Source: a virus | Reading direction: 5' to 3' (one strand) | IMG/VR virus record: IMGVR_UViG_3300024495_000023 | Coordinates: 1 to 64,000 of that record | DNA length: 64,000 bases | Part shown: piece by piece, positions 53,598-64,000 of the stretch | How the letters are laid out: each line of letters opens with the position of its first letter | How positions within the stretch are numbered: position 1 is the first letter of the stretch | Position numbers and translations under genes: made by a program | The notes under the pieces: generated by a model | What the model saw: the letters and a program-made list of their open reading frames with translations, nothing else | Told to the model about the DNA's origin: nothing | Database searches by the model: none

Positions 53598-56500
53598 ATG
53601 ACAACCACAGCTAGACAAAATAATTTAATATTGGCAGAAGATTGGAAGAGGATTTACCAAACTTTCAAAAATGCTGATTTTACCAGTTACGATTTTGAAA
53701 ATCTCAGAAGGGTAATGACCGCTTATCTGAGAGAAAACTATGCTGAAGATTTTAACGATTATATTGAGTCTAGCGAATATGTCGCCTTAATTGATCTTAT
53801 CGCCTTCTTGGGACAAAATCTTGCGTTCCGTATTGATTTAGCATCTAGAGAAAATTTCATAGAATTAGCCAGCAGAAAAGACAGCGTGTTAAGGTTGGCA
53901 CGTATGTTATCTTATAATGCCAAGAGAAATAAAGCTGCCCAGGGGCTACTAAAATTTGACACGGTTTCTACTACAGAAACACTTACAGATGCCAACGGTA
54001 TCAATCTTGCTAAACAGACCGTGATATGGAATGATCCTACAAATACCAATTGGTATCAACAGTTTATCGCTGTTTTAAATGCTGCTATGCCGTCTACTAC
54101 TGAATTTGGCAAGAGTCAAGGCACTGCTTCTATCGACGGTATCACTACCGATCAGTACAGATTTAATGCTTCAAATACCGGGGTTCCTATCTATACTTTT
54201 AGTAAGGTAGCAGGCGGCCGTTCTATGAATTTTGAATTGGTTAGTACTAGCATAATCGGAAAAGATTATATCTATGAAGAAGATCCTATTCCGGGCAATA
54301 AGTTAGGTTTTGTCTACAGACAAGACGGAAAAGGTAATGCTAGCAGCAATACTGGATTTTTCTTACTGTTCAAGCAAGGTAGCATGACTACGGCTGATTT
54401 TACGATCACACAGCCGACAGTTAACGAAATAATCAATATCACTACCAATGGTATTAACAATGATGACCTTTGGCTATATGCTGTCGATGCCGCAGGAAAT
54501 CAAGGAGAAAAATGGACACAGGTTTCTTCTTTGACAGGCAACAATATTGTTTATAATAGTGTTAGCAACGGCGTCAAGAATATCTATTCTGCTATTACAA
54601 AAAATAATGATCAGGTAGATCTTTTATTTGCTGACGGTGTGTATGGCAATTTGCCTAGAGGTTCTTTTAAGATTTATTATAGAGTCAGCAATGGTTTAAG
54701 ATATATTATTTCTCCTAACGAATTACGAGGAGTAACTTTATCAATTCCTTATACTAGTTCTAGAGGTACTGCTGAAACCTTGACAGTGACCTGTAGCCTC
54801 TATTACAGCGTGGATAACAGCGCCGCATCTGAAGACATGGACACTATCCGTGCTAATGCTCCTGCTGTCTATTATACACAGAATAGAATGATCACAGGAG
54901 AAGATTATAATCTAGCTCCGCTATCTAGCAGCCAAGATATTCTCAAGGTAAAATCGATCAACAGAAGTAGCAGCGGTATAAGCAGGAATTTTGATATCAT
55001 TGATGCTAGCGGAAAGTACAGTGGTGTAAATGTATTTGCCGACGACGGAATCATCTATCGATATGACAACGAAAGAACTTTTAGTTTTACACTTTCTAAT
55101 AAAACTATTTTGTTGAATTATATCAAGGATGTCATAGAACCAGCAGTAGCTGATTTTCAAACTTATAATTTTTATCTTACTAACTTTGATAAAATTTTCC
55201 TTTCAGACGTTAACGTTAAATGGTTACAGAGCACAGCAGATACTGGATCAAGTACGGGTTATTTTGGCAACGCATTTGACAGTTTTCCTATACGTGTAGG
55301 ATCTTATACTACCAGTAACTTAAAATATCTAACAGTAAATGCTCTAATTAAATTTGTACCACCTAGCAGCACGAAAGCATTTTACAAAGGCAAAGTCGTT
55401 GATTATGATCCCATGAATACTGATCATAAGACATATATCTGGGCCAAAGTTGTACAGGTTGTAGGTGATGGCACAAACGCAGGTAAAGGTAATTTATCAA
55501 CAGGCAGAGGCCCGATTACAGTCAGCTCGGTTATTCCTACAGGTGCTGTACCATCGCAGGTAGTTCCTAAATTTGATAATAAATTTACCAGCGATATAGA
55601 ATCAGAAATAATCAACCTCTGTTTCCTAAATCAAACTTTTGGTATAAGATATGTAAGAACAACCAATTCTTGGGCGATAGTAACAGCTAGTAACATAGAT
55701 CAAACTAGTAATTTTAATCTAGGTCAAGCAGGCGATTCTACCAACAAGAGCCTAGATGCTTCTTGGTTGATAGCATTTATTTTTGATGGTGAAACTTACA
55801 AAGTAAGACTGAGAGGAACAGATTATGTTTTCACCAGTGTTGAACAAAATAGATTTTATTTTGATAAGAATCAAAAAATCTATGATAGCAAAACAAGAAC
55901 AGTTATCAAAGATGCTGTCAAGGTATTATCAGTAAACACAGCACCGGTGGCATTGAATGTAGGATCATTAGAAGTGGCTAATGCTATCCTAGCTTTAAAG
56001 ACTAATAAACCTCAGTTTACTCTTGCTGATGTATTATCTATAGTTGATTCTAAACAGACTATCAAAGAAGACGTTTCATTTACTGTTTCGGATAGTGTGC
56101 GCTATGATGATGGATATCAAGCCAATGACTCGATCAAGATCAGTTTTATTGATTCTAACGATGACGGAGTCATAGATAATCCTGATGCTTTTGATGAAAT
56201 AGTGGGAACCAATAATACTACCAAATATGTATTCTTTAAAGAGGATGTTGATGAATTTGGTGCTAAAACTTACGTGTTTGTGCCAAACAAGAACGATTAC
56301 ATATTGGTACGAGACAAAGAAGCTAATACAGCAGTAAATGATTATGCTCACAATCAATTGATATATTTTTATGATCAGTTAGAAAATTTTGTCAAGCGAG
56401 TAGATTTGGTAACCAATACCTTTATTTTAGAACCTTCGTATGTGGGATATGTAGGACGCAGCGATTTAAAGTTCCAGTATATTCACACTTCTGGTGAAGG

Positions 56501-57107
56501 AAGAAGAATAGATCCTTCTGTGACCAATATCATTGATGTTTATCTATTGACAAGAAATTACGACAACAACTATAGACTTTGGTTGAAAGGTGCTATCGCT
56601 ACAGAGCCACAAGCACCGACCGCAGAAGCTTTAAGAGTAGAATTTGGTAATAATCTAGCTCCTATCAAGGCTATCAGTGACGAAATAGTATATCATCCTG
56701 TGAGCTATTTTCCGTTATTTGGATCTAAGGCAAGAGCAGAATTCCAAGCAAGGATTAAGGTTGTAAAAAATCCTAACAGAAGTATCAACGATAATGATCT
56801 TAAAGTTAGAATTGTCAATGCTATTTCTGATTTCTTTGATGTACAGAATTTTGATTTTGGTGATAGATTCCACGCAAGTGAGTTAATCACATATGTGGTT
56901 AAAGAAAATTCACCAGACATCAGCAACATGGTAATAGTTCCTGTACAAACAACGCAGGCATTTGGCAGTCTTTTAGAAATACAAAGTAAACCCGATGAAC
57001 TGTTAGTCAGTGCTGTAACTGTGGATACCATTGATATACTAACTAATATAACAGCTTCAGATCTTAAACTTACAACGTCGTCGATCGTAACTAGCACGAG
57101 CATTTAA
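53598..57107 (+). CDS. gp6: Baseplate wedge protein
   Basis: The 1169-residue protein has the gp6 N-terminal signature YVALIDLIAFLGQNLAFRID followed by ASRKDSVLRLARMLSYNAKR. The C-terminal gp6 part is also clear: YFPLFGSKARAEFQARIKVV, VRIVNAISDFFDVQNFDFGD and FHASELITYVVKENSPDISN. T4 gp6 has 660 residues; the extra ~500 are mostly a central beta-rich insertion. gp6 dimers form the iris ring that holds wedges together and opens on contraction. It has its own late promoter and ends two bases before the next ATG. Confidence 0.92.
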   Translation: MTTTARQNNLILAEDWKRIYQTFKNADFTSYDFENLRRVMTAYLRENYAEDFNDYIESSEYVALIDLIAFLGQNLAFRIDLASRENFIELASRKDSVLRLARMLSYNAKRNKAAQGLLKFDTVSTTETLTDANGINLAKQTVIWNDPTNTNWYQQFIAVLNAAMPSTTEFGKSQGTASIDGITTDQYRFNASNTGVPIYTFSKVAGGRSMNFELVSTSIIGKDYIYEEDPIPGNKLGFVYRQDGKGNASSNTGFFLLFKQGSMTTADFTITQPTVNEIINITTNGINNDDLWLYAVDAAGNQGEKWTQVSSLTGNNIVYNSVSNGVKNIYSAITKNNDQVDLLFADGVYGNLPRGSFKIYYRVSNGLRYIISPNELRGVTLSIPYTSSRGTAETLTVTCSLYYSVDNSAASEDMDTIRANAPAVYYTQNRMITGEDYNLAPLSSSQDILKVKSINRSSSGISRNFDIIDASGKYSGVNVFADDGIIYRYDNERTFSFTLSNKTILLNYIKDVIEPAVADFQTYNFYLTNFDKIFLSDVNVKWLQSTADTGSSTGYFGNAFDSFPIRVGSYTTSNLKYLTVNALIKFVPPSSTKAFYKGKVVDYDPMNTDHKTYIWAKVVQVVGDGTNAGKGNLSTGRGPITVSSVIPTGAVPSQVVPKFDNKFTSDIESEIINLCFLNQTFGIRYVRTTNSWAIVTASNIDQTSNFNLGQAGDSTNKSLDASWLIAFIFDGETYKVRLRGTDYVFTSVEQNRFYFDKNQKIYDSKTRTVIKDAVKVLSVNTAPVALNVGSLEVANAILALKTNKPQFTLADVLSIVDSKQTIKEDVSFTVSDSVRYDDGYQANDSIKISFIDSNDDGVIDNPDAFDEIVGTNNTTKYVFFKEDVDEFGAKTYVFVPNKNDYILVRDKEANTAVNDYAHNQLIYFYDQLENFVKRVDLVTNTFILEPSYVGYVGRSDLKFQYIHTSGEGRRIDPSVTNIIDVYLLTRNYDNNYRLWLKGAIATEPQAPTAEALRVEFGNNLAPIKAISDEIVYHPVSYFPLFGSKARAEFQARIKVVKNPNRSINDNDLKVRIVNAISDFFDVQNFDFGDRFHASELITYVVKENSPDISNMVIVPVQTTQAFGSLLEIQSKPDELLVSAVTVDTIDILTNITASDLKLTTSSIVTSTSI

Positions 57108-57109
57108 TA

Positions 57110-60100
57110 ATGGATAAAAAAGTTTTTAAACAAAGTGGTTTACCTCTAAGGAGGACCGTAGAACTATTACCTGAAATTTTTAGGTCTTCGTCTAATGACA
57201 AATTTTTGTCAGCTACTTTAGATCCTTTAATACAGCCAGGTACCTTAGATAGATTAAACGGTTACATTGGGCGCAATTATGGTCGCACATATAATACTAG
57301 TGACGTTTACTTAGATGTCGCTCAAAGCCTAAGACACGCTTATCAATTTGAACCCGGCGTAGTGATCTACGATGAAAATAAAAAACCTAAAAATCTTTTT
57401 GATTATGTAGATCTAAAAAATCAATTAAAATTTTTTAATAACAAAAATGAAAGAGATGATCTAACTACAGGTCAGCAGCACTATACATGGACTCCACCTC
57501 TCGACCTAGACAAGTTTGTTAATTATAGAGAATACTATTGGCTTCCTGCCGGACCAGATCCTGTACAGGTATTAGGACAAGAACAATCAGTAGTATCTTC
57601 ATACAAAGTAGTAACCGAAGGACAGAATGAATGGTTATTTTTTCCTGACGGATTAAAAAGAAATCCTGCGATAACTTTGTATCGAGGGCAGACATATGAA
57701 TTTAATGTTAATTGTCCAGGCGACGGTTTCCATATTAGAACTTCAGACACGATCGATTATCTTACAACACTGCTAGGAACACCATCAGATTACAACAAGG
57801 GTGTTACTAATAACGGCATTGAAGTTGGCAAAATCACATTTAAAGTTCCTAATGATGCACCAGACATGCTCTACTATCAAAGTGGAACTAATATCAACCG
57901 TATAGGTTCTTTTAGGATAGCTAACGTATTAGATAATACATATCTCGATGTAGAAAAAGATATTATCGGTAAGCTCAATTATCAAAGCAGCAACGGTGTA
58001 AAATTTACCAATGGACTACGAGTAGAATTTGTAGGCAAAACTTCTCCGGAAATCTACAGAAAAGGTTATTGGATAGTAGAAGGAGTAGGCACAGGTATCA
58101 AACTGATTAATTTGTCAGATTTAGAGTTACCTCCCATACCAAATCCTTACGGAGCATTGGTGTTTGACGATCAGCCTTTTGACACAGAACCATTCGATGA
58201 TGCTTCTACCTATCCGTCTAAAAAAGATTATATAACCATCAATCGTGCCAGCTTGGATAAGAATCCATGGAGTCGTTACAATCGTTGGTTCCATAGAAGT
58301 GTCATAGAATATTCTGCCCAATTAAATGGCACCACGGCGGGATTAGCTGAAGACAGCAGAGCTAAACGTCCTATCATAGAATTCCAAACTAATCTACAGC
58401 TTTTCAACCATGGTTCTAAAGCCAAGAACAGCGTAGATCTAATCGATGATTTTACCACTGATGTGTTTTCTACTATAGAAGGCACTGCTGGATATAATAT
58501 CGACAATGTGCCGTTGTTTGAAGGAGCTAGAGTTCTGTTTACAGCAGACAACGACAATATGGTCAATAACAAGATCTATGTTGTTAAATTTGTCACGATC
58601 CAGACTAGCACTAACACAGTTAACAGAAAACAAATAAATCTAGTAGAAGCAGATGACAGTGAAACACTAGCTGGAGAATGTCTTATCGTTACTAAAGGCA
58701 AAACAAATGCCGGCAAGATGTATCATTTTGATGGAACAGTATGGAAGAAGAGCCAGGAAAAACTAGCAGTCAACCAAGCACCATTATTCGATATATTTGA
58801 TAGCGATAATGTCAGCCTTTCAGATACACAAAAATATGTAACATCTAGTTTCCAAGGAACTAGATTGATAAGTTACAAAGTTGATCCTGCGGGAGTAGTG
58901 GACAAAGAATTAGGATTCGCAGTCAGTTACCTTAATATCAATAATACTGGCGATATACTTTTTGATTTTGATTTTGAAACACAGAACTTTACCTATCAGT
59001 CCGGACCAACAGTCGTAACAAGAAATATAAATTTTGGTTATTACAGACTGTTAAAAGAGCTAGGCAGTTGGGTACATAAGAATTCTTGGTCATTGTTTGA
59101 TGAAGATTATTGTCAGGCAGTAATACAGACTCATACCTTTACTGAAGTTACAAACACAGTGGAGTTTGATGCTGTTTTTTGGGATCAAGTTACTAGAGAA
59201 AAAATTCTCTTCTATCTCAACGGAGATTTAATCAAAGATTCGTACACAGATACTGTCATCAACGATAAAAGAACTTTTACATTTATCAGAGAGTTTGCTG
59301 TAAATGATGTACTGATGATTAAAGTTTATTCTGATGCTGAACCTAATTTAGGTTTTTATGAATTTCCGTTGCCATTAGAAAGAAATCCACTTAATGAAGA
59401 TGTAGCACAATTCACTTTAGGCCAGGTTAATGATCATCTAAGATCTATGGTAGAATTATCTAGAGATTTTTCTGGACAATTTCCTGGTATAAGCAATCTT
59501 AGAGATATAGATGATTACCTCTATTACGGTAGAAGATTTATAAAACATTCTGGAGTACCTTCTATATCATTACCTTTGGTCTGTGATAGACAGATTAATG
59601 TAATCAAGGCTATTTCTTATGCTGCTTTAGAATATGACAAATATAAATCAGAATTTTTAAATTTAGCTGTAGAATTACCGTTTGAACTAGATACAGTAAA
59701 ATTTGTTGATCAGATCATCGATCATATTAGCAAATCAAAAAATAGTAATTCGCCTTTTGCTAATTCAGACATGATTGGTAGCGGTGCGTATAATTCTATC
59801 GATTATACTGTAGAAGACGAAGGTATAAAAGTTTTTGCTCTTTCTCAGAAATTTGACTTATCTACTGAATCATTAAAAGCTGTTTATGTTTATCGCAACA
59901 ACGTACAGCTTTTAGTTGGTAGAGATTATGAATTTGATTCTACATTTGGGTTTGTTCGTTTACTGATAGACTTAGTAGAAAATGATCAGATACAGATAAA
60001 AGAATATTATACAACGGCATTTAATTTTATGCCGATGACTCCTACTAAATTAGGATTATATAAAAAATTTACACCTGAGATTTATCTCGACGACACATAT

Positions 60101-63100
60101 CTAGAACCTACTAGAGTGATAAGAGGGCATGACGGTAGTATTATAGTAGCTTATGATGATTTCAGAGATGAACTACTTTTAGAATTAGAAAAAAGAATTT
60201 ATAACAATATCAAGATTCAATACAATCCTGATTTCTTAGATCTTGATAATCTTTTGGGCGGTTATGGAAAGACTGGTGAATTCACTAAAGCACAATTAGA
60301 CAGTGTATTAAATCAAGAATTTTTAAGATGGGCTAATCCATTAGGAATAGATCCTTATGCTAATAACTATTTTGAAAGCGAAAATCAGTACACCTATAGC
60401 TTTTCTAAAGCCACAGATATAACTCGAACTGAAAAAATGCCAGCATACTGGCGAGGCATTTATATCTATCTATATGATACTGATGCTCCTCATACTCGAC
60501 CATGGGAAATGCTAGGTTTTAGTGAAAAACCAACATGGTGGGAAGAAGAGTATGGTCCAGCACCGTACACTAGTGGAAACTTATTGTTGTGGGAAGATAT
60601 AAGAGACGGTGTAATTAGACAAGGTAATAGAGCAGGTACTCATATTAGATTCAAGAGACCAAACTTGCTTTCTTATCTTCCAGTTGACGATGAGGGTAGA
60701 TTATTAGATCCTGTGTCATCTGGATCGATTATAAATTATGCTATCATACAGCCTGCCGAAGCATTTGTATTTGGCGACATAGGTCCGGCTGAATCTGCTT
60801 GGAGAAAAAGTGGCAGATATCCTTTCGCTCTATTACAAGCAATTATTTTATTACGACCATTACAGACTGTATCATTGAATTTTGACAGAACGCTGTTGAC
60901 TAAAAATGATATGGATCAAATGGTGTCTACGTCTACAGGAAAATTCCTTAGTTTAGATGAAGTTTATCAATCAACACTAGATGTTACAAAACCAAAAGGT
61001 CTCGTAAATTATGTCGTTGATTATCTAAAATCTAATTCTGTAGCATCTGTAGAATTAGCTTCAAAATTTAATTCTGATAATTTTAAAGTAAAATTATCTA
61101 ACAAGATAGGTGGGTTCGTAGATAAAAATCAACAGAAGTATTTGTTAGATAGCAAGAGTCCTCAATCTAAAACTTCAGGAATTTTTGTTCCTTCTGAAGA
61201 TTATGAGATATTTTTTAATGTTAGCACACCAGTAGAAACTGTTTCTTATTCGGCTGTAATTATCGAAAAAACATCTTCGGGTTGGAAACTCACAGGCTAT
61301 GACACATTAGTTTCTGCTTTTACATATTATCATCCATTGACTACAGCTAGTGATCCTGTATTTTCTGTAGGCGGTGTTAGCGAAACTTTTGTAGAGTGGA
61401 CTGCTAATCAATACTATCCATCAGGAACATTGATTAGATATCAAAGTAAATTTTACAGATCTAGACAGGCTCATACTAGCTCAGAAAATTTTGAAAGTTC
61501 TCTTTGGGTATCTATACTGTCGGTTCCCATAGTTGGATCGATTACAGCTATTAACAGAAGTAAATTTTCTAAGTATCAGCCGGCTGTGCTGCCATATAAT
61601 ACTGTATTCGCTGATTTACAGTCTGTAGTAGATTTCCTTCTTGGTTATGGAGAATATCTCAAAGACCAGGGAATGGTATTTGAATCTTTTAATACAGATT
61701 TACAAGTACCCAATGATTGGGAAACTAGTTGCAAAGAATTCATGTTCTGGACTACTCATAATTGGGCCAATGGTTCTATCATTTCACTAAGCCCGTCTGC
61801 GTCTGCGATCACTATAGAAAAAGTTGGTCGAGTCGCTGATAATCTACTTGATAATTTTTATGATTATAATATACAAAGAAGTGACGGGACAAAAATACAA
61901 CCTAAGGACATACAGGTTTATAGGACATTTAACAAGTTTATACTAACACCTCTTGATAGCACAGACGGAATTTATTTTGCTAAAATCAATTATGTGACCA
62001 AAGAACACGTAGTTGTATTCAATGATAGAACTGTGTTTGGTGATGTTATATTTGATAAGGCACCAGGATATCGACAAGAAAGAATCAAAGTCGCAGGTTT
62101 CCGTACCACCGACTGGGATGGTGACTACACAAGTCCGGGATTCATCTATGACGATGTTAATATAGAAACTTGGAAACCGTTTACTGATTATAGATTAGGA
62201 GATATAGTACAATACAAACAGTTTTACTATACCAGCTTGAAGTTTCAAAAAGGTTCCGTTGAATTTAATTCTAATAATTGGGAAAGATTAGATAATCTTC
62301 CTCAGAAAGGTCTAGTATCTAATTTTGATTATAAAATCAATCAAATAGAAGATTATTTCGAACTAGACTATATCGGTATCGATAACGAACAGAAAAAGTT
62401 AGCACAACACTCTATTGGGTATCAACAAAGAGAATACCTACAGGATATAGCAGAAGATGAAGTAACTCAATTTAGATTATACCAAGGCTTCATAAGAGAA
62501 AAAGGTACAGCAAATTCTATCACTAAGATATTTGACAAGGTGAGTGCTATCGAAGCAGATGCTGTCGTTCTTGATGAAGAATGGGCATTTCTTGTAGGTA
62601 GACTAGGTGGTATTGATCAGTCTAATGAAATAGAAGTTTCGATCAAAAAAGAAAATATCAATATCAATCCGCAACCTGTGTTATTAGATACAACAGGAAT
62701 AGATATTAAGCAGTATCAAACATCTGTATTGGTAAAAGACTCTGATTATAAGATAGGATCTAGGAAATTTAAATTTCCTACAAAATACTATCCTATAAAC
62801 AATATGTCTGCGGGGTATGTAAATCCTGCCGACGTCGATTTTACAGTTACTACACTTGACGAATTATACAGTCTTGATATAACAATATTTAAAGAAGGTT
62901 CGTTAGTATGGTTGACCTCCCTACCAACAGGCTGGGATGTATATAGATATACTATAACATCAATCTTAGTAGGTAAAGCAGTAGCAGTCGAAACAGGATT
63001 TGTTTCGTTAATCACTAATATTGTACACAATTTTAAAGTAGGCGATATTATTGGATTGACTAACATAGAAAACCTAACAGGTTTTTATCAGGTAGCCGGA

Positions 63101-64000
63101 GTTAATCCTAAGACGATTATCATAGCTGTAGCAGGTACTACTAAAGAACCTGTTATAGATCAAAGTAGTTTCTGTTATATCTCTACATTTGAAACAGTAA
63201 GGATTGATGATCAATCTTATCTTACATCTAAGAAAATTGCTTTATTACCGGTAGGATCTAAGATATGGTTAGATGATAGTGGAGATGGATATTGGCAAGT
63301 ATTGAATAGACAGAAACAATATAATCCTACACAGATATCCGAATACGGTATCGCTTTCCCGACAGGTACAGGAGCCAGTGTGATCTATCTAGCCAGCAGA
63401 GGAAACACTATTGTTGGTAACCCTGGCGCAGTTGTTACTTCTGGTGATGTTACTAGAGAGTCGGCAGTTATAGTATATTCTCAGGGCCAGGGTGGCTTGA
63501 TACCGTTACAGGTATTAGTACCTAATTCTGGTCTTCAAAGCACATATCTGGGTTCTTATGCTACAGTAATGACAACTAGCGAAGATGGTCGCTGGTTGAT
63601 GATAGGCTCACCTAACGTTTCTTATGTGCCTAGTAATTATAGAGAAACATTTGATCCAAATGCTACCTATCAGCAAGACGACACTGTTCTTTATGCTGGC
63701 AAACTATGGAGAGCGGTTAGATCTATTTACGGTGATGGTAGTACGATAAATCTTAATTCTCAAGATTGGGAACCAGCTGTAATTCATAAAGCCAACCCAT
63801 TAGGCAAATCTATCTATGATATAAATCAAGGTTATAGAAATCAAGGTGCTATCGATATCTTTGAATATTCCGAAGGACAATATGTTTTACGAGATACCAT
63901 TATAAGTCCTCGCCCGGGACACGGTGAATACTTTGCTTCTGGTATATCTATAGCTAAAGTAGCTGGAATTGAAGGAACTAGTGGTGATGTTACATTGACG
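57110..64000 (+). CDS. Giant baseplate wedge/structural protein, gp7 position, partial
   Basis: The frame is open from the ATG at 57110 to the window edge, at least 2297 residues. It follows gp6, where T4 has gp7 (1032 residues). Early segments are RTVELLPEIFRSSSNDKFLS and YTWTPPLDLDKFVNYREYYW. Residues ~183-263 look like a cupredoxin-type beta-barrel (RGQTYEFNVNCPGDGFHIRT, YNKGVTNNGIEVGKITFKVP, NDAPDMLYYQ). Three CBM5/12-like modules, related to those of adhesins A and B, lie at ~1428-1470 (WTANQYYPSGTLIRYQSKFY), ~1686-1730 (WKPFTDYRLGDIVQYKQFYY) and ~2180-2223 (FDPNATYQQDDTVLYAGKLW). It is probably a peripheral wedge protein fused to surface-binding modules. The gp7 name rests on position. 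Confidence 0.8.
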   Translation, partial: MDKKVFKQSGLPLRRTVELLPEIFRSSSNDKFLSATLDPLIQPGTLDRLNGYIGRNYGRTYNTSDVYLDVAQSLRHAYQFEPGVVIYDENKKPKNLFDYVDLKNQLKFFNNKNERDDLTTGQQHYTWTPPLDLDKFVNYREYYWLPAGPDPVQVLGQEQSVVSSYKVVTEGQNEWLFFPDGLKRNPAITLYRGQTYEFNVNCPGDGFHIRTSDTIDYLTTLLGTPSDYNKGVTNNGIEVGKITFKVPNDAPDMLYYQSGTNINRIGSFRIANVLDNTYLDVEKDIIGKLNYQSSNGVKFTNGLRVEFVGKTSPEIYRKGYWIVEGVGTGIKLINLSDLELPPIPNPYGALVFDDQPFDTEPFDDASTYPSKKDYITINRASLDKNPWSRYNRWFHRSVIEYSAQLNGTTAGLAEDSRAKRPIIEFQTNLQLFNHGSKAKNSVDLIDDFTTDVFSTIEGTAGYNIDNVPLFEGARVLFTADNDNMVNNKIYVVKFVTIQTSTNTVNRKQINLVEADDSETLAGECLIVTKGKTNAGKMYHFDGTVWKKSQEKLAVNQAPLFDIFDSDNVSLSDTQKYVTSSFQGTRLISYKVDPAGVVDKELGFAVSYLNINNTGDILFDFDFETQNFTYQSGPTVVTRNINFGYYRLLKELGSWVHKNSWSLFDEDYCQAVIQTHTFTEVTNTVEFDAVFWDQVTREKILFYLNGDLIKDSYTDTVINDKRTFTFIREFAVNDVLMIKVYSDAEPNLGFYEFPLPLERNPLNEDVAQFTLGQVNDHLRSMVELSRDFSGQFPGISNLRDIDDYLYYGRRFIKHSGVPSISLPLVCDRQINVIKAISYAALEYDKYKSEFLNLAVELPFELDTVKFVDQIIDHISKSKNSNSPFANSDMIGSGAYNSIDYTVEDEGIKVFALSQKFDLSTESLKAVYVYRNNVQLLVGRDYEFDSTFGFVRLLIDLVENDQIQIKEYYTTAFNFMPMTPTKLGLYKKFTPEIYLDDTYLEPTRVIRGHDGSIIVAYDDFRDELLLELEKRIYNNIKIQYNPDFLDLDNLLGGYGKTGEFTKAQLDSVLNQEFLRWANPLGIDPYANNYFESENQYTYSFSKATDITRTEKMPAYWRGIYIYLYDTDAPHTRPWEMLGFSEKPTWWEEEYGPAPYTSGNLLLWEDIRDGVIRQGNRAGTHIRFKRPNLLSYLPVDDEGRLLDPVSSGSIINYAIIQPAEAFVFGDIGPAESAWRKSGRYPFALLQAIILLRPLQTVSLNFDRTLLTKNDMDQMVSTSTGKFLSLDEVYQSTLDVTKPKGLVNYVVDYLKSNSVASVELASKFNSDNFKVKLSNKIGGFVDKNQQKYLLDSKSPQSKTSGIFVPSEDYEIFFNVSTPVETVSYSAVIIEKTSSGWKLTGYDTLVSAFTYYHPLTTASDPVFSVGGVSETFVEWTANQYYPSGTLIRYQSKFYRSRQAHTSSENFESSLWVSILSVPIVGSITAINRSKFSKYQPAVLPYNTVFADLQSVVDFLLGYGEYLKDQGMVFESFNTDLQVPNDWETSCKEFMFWTTHNWANGSIISLSPSASAITIEKVGRVADNLLDNFYDYNIQRSDGTKIQPKDIQVYRTFNKFILTPLDSTDGIYFAKINYVTKEHVVVFNDRTVFGDVIFDKAPGYRQERIKVAGFRTTDWDGDYTSPGFIYDDVNIETWKPFTDYRLGDIVQYKQFYYTSLKFQKGSVEFNSNNWERLDNLPQKGLVSNFDYKINQIEDYFELDYIGIDNEQKKLAQHSIGYQQREYLQDIAEDEVTQFRLYQGFIREKGTANSITKIFDKVSAIEADAVVLDEEWAFLVGRLGGIDQSNEIEVSIKKENININPQPVLLDTTGIDIKQYQTSVLVKDSDYKIGSRKFKFPTKYYPINNMSAGYVNPADVDFTVTTLDELYSLDITIFKEGSLVWLTSLPTGWDVYRYTITSILVGKAVAVETGFVSLITNIVHNFKVGDIIGLTNIENLTGFYQVAGVNPKTIIIAVAGTTKEPVIDQSSFCYISTFETVRIDDQSYLTSKKIALLPVGSKIWLDDSGDGYWQVLNRQKQYNPTQISEYGIAFPTGTGASVIYLASRGNTIVGNPGAVVTSGDVTRESAVIVYSQGQGGLIPLQVLVPNSGLQSTYLGSYATVMTTSEDGRWLMIGSPNVSYVPSNYRETFDPNATYQQDDTVLYAGKLWRAVRSIYGDGSTINLNSQDWEPAVIHKANPLGKSIYDINQGYRNQGAIDIFEYSEGQYVLRDTIISPRPGHGEYFASGISIAKVAGIEGTSGDVTLT

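Overview
The window is part of the genome of a large tailed phage of the T4 superfamily (a myovirus resembling the aquatic, cyanophage-like 'far T4' group). Recognisable T4 homologues are the portal (gp20), prohead protease (gp21), scaffold (gp22), major capsid protein (gp23), baseplate wedge proteins gp25, gp53 and gp6, the gp5-type spike, a gp48/54-type tube-cap protein, gp26, the recombination nuclease gp46/gp47 and the late sigma factor gp55. T4-type late promoters (TATAAATA and close variants) precede many of the structural genes. No host marker, photosynthesis gene, tRNA, integrase or CRISPR array was found, so the host cannot be named.

Layout. (1) Positions 1-27521, minus strand: a very large adhesion locus. 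Four giant fibre or adhesin genes (at least 2276, 2022, 1877 and 1751 codons) and several smaller ones are built from shared modules: CBM-like W/Y/GD repeats, a pectin-lyase-like beta-helix, seven-bladed beta-propellers, one LamG-like lectin domain and a two-part superrepeat. (2) 27535-35398, minus: the head module, in transcription order portal, small core-type protein, glycosyltransferase-fold protein, acidic core protein, protease, scaffold and major capsid protein, then a strong terminator, then small structural genes. (3) 35411-40595, minus: two tandem paralogous tape-measure-like proteins. One carries an M15 (VanY-type) peptidase; the other has a domain that looks like a degenerate M23 fold. 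(4) 40674-41788, plus: gp26 and an overlapping ORF without a start codon. The overlap holds a UUUUUUC heptamer, a 6-nt spacer and a perfect 10-bp hairpin, which together look like a textbook -1 programmed frameshift making a gp26-gp51-like fusion. (5) 41785-43038, minus: a low-complexity protein, followed by about 500 bp of non-coding DNA rich in hairpins. (6) 43542-47900, minus: GIY-YIG protein, AT-hook protein, gp46, gp47 and gp55. (7) 47975 to the end, plus: the baseplate operon (tube cap, gp53, hub, spike, gp25, gp6 and a giant wedge protein that runs off the window).

Together these genes build the head, baseplate, tape measure and host-recognition fibres, while gp55 and gp46/47 supply late transcription and recombination. 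The most notable points are the putative gp26/gp51 frameshift, the face-to-face late promoters between gp26 and the tape-measure genes, the tape-measure pair whose peptidase may replace the lysozyme missing from the gp5-type spike, and the modular architecture of the adhesins.
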